Source of the DNA: Alphaproteobacteria bacterium
GTDB taxonomy: Bacteria > Pseudomonadota > Alphaproteobacteria > RF32 > UBA3637
DNA length: 30,544 bases
Direction: 5' to 3'
Assembly (NCBI GenBank): GCA_017632555.1
Contig: JAGBRF010000057.1
Coordinates: 1 to 30,544, forward strand
The translations under genes and the position numbers were made by a program. This document shows, piece by piece, positions 26,390 through 30,544 of this stretch (its first letter is position 1; each line of letters opens with the position of its first letter). The notes under the pieces were generated by a model, which saw nothing but the letters and a program-made list of their open reading frames with translations, searched no databases and was not told the DNA's origin.

Positions 26390-27205
26390 TCAAGAACCAT
26401 AGGCATAATAAACGATAATGCCATCCTTTTCAAAATTTTGATAAGTATCAAGATTTGACAAAGCAACACCGGAATTGTAATCCGGCTGTCCCAAAGCAAT
26501 AATATTTTCTTTCCCGGTGGAAGATAAGTTATCCATATCTGCATTGGCTTTTTCATCAAGCGTTGCGGCTGCCTCGTCCGCCTTGTCCGATGCTATTTGA
26601 GCCTTGGCTGTGGCAATATCCGCCTTGTCTGATGCTATTCCCGCTTTTGTTGTAGCGGTGGCAGCAGCATTTTCGGCGGCGGTTTTATATCCTTTTATGG
26701 TGCTTTCCAATGCGTTTACCGATATGGTGGAATTTTCCAAATTGGTACCGGATGCGTTCCAAACAATCGCTTTGCCCGCTGATGGTGTCGGCAACGTTAA
26801 ATTCAAATTGTTGTCAACGGCGTATGGCGGCAAAACCATTGAACGATTCAAATTTTCGGCAATTTGTTGCTGACAAGCAATTTGATAATCCAACTCGTCA
26901 TTCAACACATTGGCACGTAAAATAGAACCTTCTTGAAAATCGGTTGTTCGTTCTATGGACAAATTACGCACAATGGTAACCAAAGTTCCCGATGCCGGCG
27001 CACTGTTAAACGTTACGGAACCACCATCCGAATCATTTCCTAACAAAACGGTATAAGCGGACGATTCCTGTTTTTCGTCATTCAAATAAACATCTATATT
27101 TGATGCAGAAAAAATGACAAACGGAAATTCGTAAGTAGCCAAAGTTCCATTTGCCGTATATTGTATCCGTGGCTTAACGCCATAGATTTTTATATGATCA
27201 CTCAT
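26390..27205 (-). CDS. Phage tail fibre, N-terminal portion ending at in-frame TGA
   Basis: 271 residues from an ATG at 27205, with AAGGAG upstream; in-frame start codons further up are not needed. The N-terminal 110 residues (YTANGTLATYEFPFVIFSAS; SIERTTDFQEGSILRANVLN) match the virion-attachment domain of podovirus-like tail fibres and tailspikes. An Ala/Lys/Asp-rich heptad region (about 190-235) forms the usual trimeric shaft. The frame stops at TGA 26392-26390 and resumes as the tip domain. It is the first gene of a minus-strand cassette with its own promoter. No capsid, terminase or integrase gene is in the window, so it is an orphan cassette or remnant. Confidence 0.72.
   Translation of the reverse strand: MSDHIKIYGVKPRIQYTANGTLATYEFPFVIFSASNIDVYLNDEKQESSAYTVLLGNDSDGGSVTFNSAPASGTLVTIVRNLSIERTTDFQEGSILRANVLNDELDYQIACQQQIAENLNRSMVLPPYAVDNNLNLTLPTPSAGKAIVWNASGTNLENSTISVNALESTIKGYKTAAENAAATATTKAGIASDKADIATAKAQIASDKADEAAATLDEKANADMDNLSSTGKENIIALGQPDYNSGVALSNLDTYQNFEKDGIIVYYAYGS
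26577..26639 (-). repeat. Short direct repeat in the fibre shaft
   Basis: A 21-nt unit at 26577-26597 recurs at 26619-26639 with one mismatch and a 42-nt period (14 codons). It encodes the recurring IASDKAD heptads of the coiled-coil shaft. Such repeats allow length change by slippage. Confidence 0.75.
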
Positions 27206-27249
27206 AAGATTATTCTCCTTATTATTAATAATAAAAACAAAAGCCCAAT

Positions 27250-27326
27250 AAAAAAGCTCTGCCAAACAGCAGAGCCTTATGAGCAGTTAACAAAAAAGGC
27301 ATTGGATACACCAATGCCGTTAACTG
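27250..27326 (-). ncRNA. Candidate small RNA or attenuating leader upstream of the tail fibre
   Basis: The strong promoter at 27333-27361 would start RNA near 27326. The first hairpin is GGCATTGG with CCAATGCC (27298-27318) plus U6, nested in an outer stem CAGTTAAC (27319-27326) / GTTAACTG (27284-27291). A second hairpin, GCTCTGC with GCAGAGC (27256-27275), is followed by U6 to 27250. That is a complete RNA of about 77 nt, or an attenuator that limits fibre expression. No known Rfam family is recognised. Confidence 0.55.
27256..27275 (-). terminator. Intrinsic terminator in the tail-fibre leader
   Basis: Minus strand: GCTCTGC pairs with GCAGAGC across a short loop, followed by TTTTTT (27255-27250). 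It lies 45 bases upstream of the fibre start codon. Confidence 0.72.
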
Positions 27327-27332
27327 AAAGTG

Positions 27333-27361
27333 ATTATAACATAAATTCAAGTAAAAGTCAA
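27333..27361 (-). promoter_or_regulatory. Near-consensus sigma70 promoter of the fibre leader
   Basis: Minus strand: TTGACT (27361-27356), a 17-nt spacer and TATAAT (27338-27333). The strongest-looking promoter in the window, placed directly before the two hairpins. Confidence 0.78.
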
Positions 27362-27404
27362 GGATTATTTTCCTATTTTTTACTTTTTTTCTTAATTCAA
27401 AATT

Positions 27405-27626
27405 TTAATAGTTTTCACGCTTAAATGTAGATGCAATTGTAATGGCGGAAAAAGTAGCGCCCAAAAGATAACCTTTCCATTTTTGTCTGTGTTCTATGTT
27501 TTGAATCGCCTGCTCTGCCTGATGTCTTTCAGAATTAAGCAAGGCCCCCATTCCTATGGTCCCCACCAAAAAAAACGAACCCAATATAGCAATTTGTTTG
27601 ATTGCATTTTTAGTTTTTTCTTCCAT
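27405..27626 (-). CDS. Small two-helix membrane protein, unknown
   Basis: A 73-residue protein with two hydrophobic segments (residues about 11-29 and 52-68) separated by a polar Glu/Gln/His-rich linker. Both ends would lie on the same side of the membrane. The layout is holin-like, but no family is recognised, and short proteins of this shape are common. AAAGGAGC precedes the ATG, and an extended -10 promoter lies directly upstream. It sits just upstream of the fibre cassette on the same strand, separated by the fibre promoter and hairpins. Could belong to the phage-derived cassette or be a host gene. Confidence 0.6.
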   Translation of the reverse strand: MEEKTKNAIKQIAILGSFFLVGTIGMGALLNSERHQAEQAIQNIEHRQKWKGYLLGATFSAITIASTFKRENY

Positions 27627-27650
27627 AATTTAGCTCCTTTCGATAAGGGT

Positions 27651-27678
27651 ATTTTAGCATTTTTTATCATTTTGTCAA
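27651..27678 (-). promoter_or_regulatory. Promoter of the small membrane protein gene
   Basis: Minus strand: TTGACA (27678-27673), a 16-nt spacer and TAAAAT (27656-27651), with TGC directly before the -10 (extended -10). Confidence 0.72.
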
Positions 27679-27727
27679 GCATTTCTTTACGCTTCACGGC
27701 CTTTACGGATTTTGAATCAAAAAAAGT

Positions 27728-27756
27728 TTGCACGTTTCAAATTTTTCATTTATATT
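27728..27756 (+). promoter_or_regulatory. Predicted promoter of the AsmA-like gene
   Basis: TTGCAC (27728-27733), a 17-nt spacer and TATATT (27751-27756). It also explains why an upstream in-frame ATG at 27728 is not the start. Confidence 0.45.
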
Positions 27757-27787
27757 ATATTCCGTTCAAATTAAAGGAAAAAATAAA

Positions 27788-28594
27788 ATGGCTGAAAAGA
27801 AAAAAAAGAAATTTTCGTTTATTCGTTTGATATTAAAAAGCTTACTTTGGTTGCTTTTAATTCTGATTGTCGCTGTGCTATGTATTTACTATTACCTGGG
27901 CGCTATTGTAAAAGAAGGCGTCAATCGTTACGTTCCGCCAATTACGGGGACTACGGCTTCTGTCGGATCGGTGGATTTGTCGTTGTTAAAGGGACAAATT
28001 GAAATTAAAGATTTGAAAATCGGCAATCCGAAAGGTTACAGCGATAACAACATCTTTGAAGTTGGCAAAGTATTGGTTACTTTTCAACCTAAAACCGTCT
28101 TGACGGATAAAATTATCATCAATTCCGTTTTAATTTCCGGAACGAAAGTTTCTGCTGAAATGAAAAATTTATACAGTCTTGACAGCAACGTTTCCGACCT
28201 TCAAAACAACATCAATAAATATTTGGGTGCCCCGGCCGAAACAAAAGAGCCGGAAAAAAAGGATTCTGCCGGCAAGAAAGTCGTTATTAAAGATTTGAAG
28301 ATTAAAGGATCCTCTATATCTTTGGGTGCGCACGGAAAAACAATTACATTACCTATGCCGGATATTCATCAAAAAGGCATTGGCGAAAACAAAAAAGGTA
28401 AATCCATGGCGCAAATTTTTGCCGATATCTTAAATATGATTTCACTTGAATCCGTCAAAGGTCTTGCCACTGCCGTTAAAGATTTGGCAAAAGGCGGATT
28501 GGAAACCACAAAAGGTTTGATATCTGATGGCGCCGGTGCCGTTACTGATAAAGCAAAATCAGTCACAGATGGGATCAAAGGAATTTTCAAATAG
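27788..28594 (+). CDS. AsmA-like membrane-anchored protein
   Basis: A 268-residue protein with a Lys-rich cytosolic start (MAEKKKKKFS), one membrane helix (about 18-38) and a periplasmic domain. VGSVDLSLLKGQIEIKDLKIGNPKGYS and the VLVTFQPKTVLTDKIIINSVLISG run resemble the AsmA/DUF748-type repeat found in envelope lipid-transport and assembly proteins. It is much shorter than full AsmA or TamB. The C-terminus is Lys/Ala/Gly-rich and probably helical. AAAGGAAAAAATAAA precedes the ATG at 27788; the ORF extends upstream to 27728, but the leader lies within the promoter. Probably acts at the inner membrane in envelope maintenance. Family assignment moderate. Confidence 0.65.
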   Translation: MAEKKKKKFSFIRLILKSLLWLLLILIVAVLCIYYYLGAIVKEGVNRYVPPITGTTASVGSVDLSLLKGQIEIKDLKIGNPKGYSDNNIFEVGKVLVTFQPKTVLTDKIIINSVLISGTKVSAEMKNLYSLDSNVSDLQNNINKYLGAPAETKEPEKKDSAGKKVVIKDLKIKGSSISLGAHGKTITLPMPDIHQKGIGENKKGKSMAQIFADILNMISLESVKGLATAVKDLAKGGLETTKGLISDGAGAVTDKAKSVTDGIKGIFK

Positions 28595-28600
28595 TTTTTG

Positions 28601-29113
28601 TCAGTTTTGTTTTGTGACTATATGTTCCGGATACAAAGGAATATTTTTCAACTTCTGTCCAAAGAATTTCGGATAGGCTTCATATTCTGACAATTTATCT
28701 ATTGGCAACCAACACATTTTTTCTTTAAACCCATGTGAAAAACTGTTACTATGTAATTCCTGTGTTCCTCGTGACTTCATCAAAAAATAAAAAGTGATTT
28801 CATGACAGTTAAGCCCCTTTAACATACCATCATCCCTTTTAAAAAAGTTTTCTTGAACAAAAGCGAGTCTGTCGATTTCATAATGCACACCGGTTTCTTC
28901 AAAAACTTCTCGCAAAACTGCATTCTCAACAGTCTCACCTAAATTAACACCACCACCGATAGAATAATAATAATTTTCAGAATCATTTGTCGCGAATAAA
29001 ACACAACCTTTTTCGATAATAATGGCGGCCGCTCTTAGACGAAAACGACGATTATCTTCTGTTTGAAAACAAACGTCTTCTGTTAGCATTTGAATAGGGT
29101 TTGATATCTTCAT
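28601..29113 (-). CDS. Nudix hydrolase
   Basis: A 170-residue cytosolic pyrophosphohydrolase. The Nudix box is complete: Gly54, then five residues, Glu60, seven residues, and Arg68-Glu69-Val-Phe-Glu72-Glu73-Thr-Gly75-Val76. The flanking beta strands (AAAIIIEKGCVLFAT; YYYSIGGGVNLGE) fit the fold. Substrate cannot be deduced; similar proteins act on nucleotide sugars or oxidised nucleotides. GGAGGAAAAA precedes the ATG, and a -10 TATAAT lies at 29139-29134 on this strand. It converges on the AsmA-like gene with six bases between stops. Confidence 0.9.
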   Translation of the reverse strand: MKISNPIQMLTEDVCFQTEDNRRFRLRAAAIIIEKGCVLFATNDSENYYYSIGGGVNLGETVENAVLREVFEETGVHYEIDRLAFVQENFFKRDDGMLKGLNCHEITFYFLMKSRGTQELHSNSFSHGFKEKMCWLPIDKLSEYEAYPKFFGQKLKNIPLYPEHIVTKQN

Positions 29114-29180
29114 TTTTTCCTCCGATAAAAGAAATTATAATACTATTTCTTATAAATCAATAAAAATTTTCTTAATTTAC

Positions 29181-29209
29181 TTGCTTATTGGTTTTGCGCA
29201 TGATAGCAT
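29181..29209 (+). promoter_or_regulatory. Predicted promoter of the thioesterase gene
   Basis: TTGCTT (29181-29186), a 17-nt spacer and TAGCAT (29204-29209), 24 bases before the ATG, with AAAGGA between. Confidence 0.4.
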
Positions 29210-29232
29210 AGCGACAAGAAAGGAAATGATAA

Positions 29233-29964
29233 ATGGAAAAATATATTTTAGAACATACGGTTCACAGTTTTGAATGTGATATGGAAGGCAAATTGCGCCT
29301 GTTGACTTTGTTTAATTTATTGCAACATATTGCCGATTTGCACGCTGAAAAGTTAAATTTAGGGTATAAATTCTTTGTTGAAAAGCAAATGGCGTGGGTT
29401 GGCGCAAATTATGTATTACACATCAATCAACGTCCGAAATGGGGCGATGAAATATCTTTTCAAACGTGGCCGTCTGGCGTAACGCCCGTTTCTGCTATCC
29501 GTGATTTTAACATTATCGGCAAAGACGGAAACAGCTTGTTTACTGCCACAAGCCAATGGGTTTTGATTGATATGAATACCGGCCGTCCGCAACCGATTAA
29601 ACGGAACATCGAAAATTTGGATTCTTTAAATGAACGTGCTTTGGACAGCAATTTTCCGGCCATTCAGCCCCCTACCCGTGTTGACTTTGAAAAACATTTT
29701 TATGTCAGATATGATGACATAGACATCAACAAACACGTGAATAACGCCATTTATCCGGTGTGGGCCAGCGAAGCCGTTCCAAACGAATTCCGCGAAACGC
29801 ACGAAATCAAAGACATCAGCATTTCATTCAAAAAGCCGTCTTTCTTCGGTGATGAAATAATTGTCCTGACTCAAATTGATGAAAACAAAACAACACATCA
29901 AATTATGTCATTGGATAAAACACGCGAATTTGCTCGTGTCCAAATCGTTTGGGAAGATAAATAA
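29233..29964 (+). CDS. Acyl-ACP thioesterase (FatA/FatB-like)
   Basis: A 243-residue double hot-dog protein that releases free fatty acid from acyl-ACP. The N-terminal half has LTLFNLLQHIADLHAEKL and the KQMAWVGANYVLHINQRP strand, and the C-terminal half YDDIDINKHVNNAIYPVWASEAVP, with the family's catalytic-loop Asp, Asn and His. Length matches bacterial acyl-ACP thioesterases. It has an AAAGGA site and converges on recJ with one base between stops. The enzyme is commoner in anaerobic Firmicutes and plants than in alphaproteobacteria. It may adjust membrane lipid length or salvage; that is inference. Confidence 0.85.
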   Translation: MEKYILEHTVHSFECDMEGKLRLLTLFNLLQHIADLHAEKLNLGYKFFVEKQMAWVGANYVLHINQRPKWGDEISFQTWPSGVTPVSAIRDFNIIGKDGNSLFTATSQWVLIDMNTGRPQPIKRNIENLDSLNERALDSNFPAIQPPTRVDFEKHFYVRYDDIDINKHVNNAIYPVWASEAVPNEFRETHEIKDISISFKKPSFFGDEIIVLTQIDENKTTHQIMSLDKTREFARVQIVWEDK

Positions 29965-29965
29965 T

Positions 29966-30544
29966 TTATTCGGCCAAAGCAATATCGTCCATAATCAACT
30001 GGACTTTATTTTGCCCGTTCCACGTGTCTAAACGTAATTGTCCGGCTATGTGATAATGCTTTCCCGGAAAGTTTGCCAACAAAACTTCGCCCGTTGGTGT
30101 ATTTTCCGCCCTGAAATAAACAGCGTCCAAATAGCCCCCGCTTTTACCCGTAAATTTGCAAATGATATGACCGTTTTTGGTTAAAATAGTCTTTGATAAC
30201 AAAACGTCCTGAACGACAAAAACAGGTTCACTATTTCCTTCACCATAAGGCTCTAACAAACTGATTTTATTCAATAAATCCAAATTTACAGCTCCGATAT
30301 CCAATATGCCGTCAATGACCAATTCTTTGGGCGCATCGGCTTCGACTTTACAGTGCGTTGAAATATAATCTTTCAAGAAAGCACGGAAATCTTCTATCTT
30401 ATCCGCGTCCAATGAAAATCCGGCAGCCATGGGGTGTCCGCCACCACGGGACAAAATCCCTTTTTGCATAGCGGTAATAACCAAAGTTCCCAAATCAACA
30501 CCGGGGATGGAACGACTGGACCCTTTAGCATCGTTCCCTTCCAC
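29966..30544 (-). CDS. recJ: Single-stranded-DNA-specific exonuclease RecJ, C-terminal part (5' end outside window)
   Basis: 192 residues of the C-terminal end; the gene continues past the right edge, so the apparent start is not real. The DHHA1 RNA/DNA-binding region is shown by KGSSRSIPGVDLG and GGGHPMAAGFSL, the latter holding the conserved GGGH and AAG residues. The following OB-like domain (LLEPYGEGNSEPVF; YLDAVYFRAE) is typical of RecJ. RecJ degrades single-stranded DNA 5' to 3' in recombination and mismatch repair. The catalytic DHH part is not in this window. It stops one base after the thioesterase gene. Confidence 0.9.
   Translation of the reverse strand: MEGNDAKGSSRSIPGVDLGTLVITAMQKGILSRGGGHPMAAGFSLDADKIEDFRAFLKDYISTHCKVEADAPKELVIDGILDIGAVNLDLLNKISLLEPYGEGNSEPVFVVQDVLLSKTILTKNGHIICKFTGKSGGYLDAVYFRAENTPTGEVLLANFPGKHYHIAGQLRLDTWNGQNKVQLIMDDIALAE

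Noticed and set aside
21981..27205. UGA decoded as tryptophan (alternative genetic code)
   Set aside because: TGA ends several intact genes here (uvrC, pckG, the first GT2, rmlB, fdtA), TGG is used for Trp, and one of the three lesions is TAG.
1..30544. CRISPR array, insertion sequence or integrase attachment site
   Set aside because: No regularly spaced identical repeats, transposase-like frame or tRNA-bounded direct repeat was found; the tRNA-Pro has no duplicate of its 3' end that I could see.

Overview
The window looks like a chromosome segment of an AT-rich, probably host-associated (gut-type) alphaproteobacterium. This is inferred from the style of ParC, UvrC, PgsA and RecJ, and from the mix of GTP-type PEP carboxykinase, acyl-ACP thioesterase and a GGGtGRT gene pair that is better known from anaerobes. 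The standard genetic code is used: TAA, TGA and TAG all end intact genes. No CRISPR array, transposase or rRNA was seen.

Left part (1-8777), housekeeping: a small unknown gene; parC (minus) divergent from a cold-shock gene; a minus-strand operon pckA-uvrC-pgsA with an ATGA overlap; tRNA-Pro(CGG) with promoter and terminator; then a heptose-1-phosphate nucleotidyltransferase gene and maf. At 8883-10589 lies a two-gene operon: an Fe-S-scaffold-like protein and the GGGtGRT protein. Its promoter carries an 8-bp-arm palindrome, and it ends at a strong terminator.

Middle (10673-25362), one co-directional surface-polysaccharide locus with tightly overlapping genes: a GT2; rmlA-C-D-B for dTDP-L-rhamnose; a RgpF-like protein; fdtA/qdtA and fdtC/qdtC for a dTDP-3-acetamido-3,6-dideoxyhexose; a nucleotidyltransferase-kinase fusion with a HAD phosphatase, which may make an unidentified activated substituent; three tandem genes sharing a GT9/heptosyltransferase-like domain, the first fused to a DxD domain; a glycosyltransferase broken by TGA; the matching sugar aminotransferase (fdtB/qdtB) broken by TAG; and a last GT2 with a terminator.

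Right part (25346-30544): a minus-strand phage-tail-fibre cassette. It has a near-consensus promoter, two hairpins with U-tracts (a small RNA or attenuating leader), a fibre gene interrupted by TGA and a small tail-associated gene. Beyond it lie a small two-helix membrane protein, an AsmA-like protein, a Nudix hydrolase, an acyl-ACP thioesterase and the C-terminal part of RecJ, which runs off the edge.

The points most worth a second look are three in-frame nonsense codons within 4.3 kb in otherwise intact genes, the mosaic tandem GT9 array, the kinase/nucleotidyltransferase/HAD module, the hairpin leader of the fibre cassette, and the palindrome-controlled Fe-S/GGGtGRT operon.
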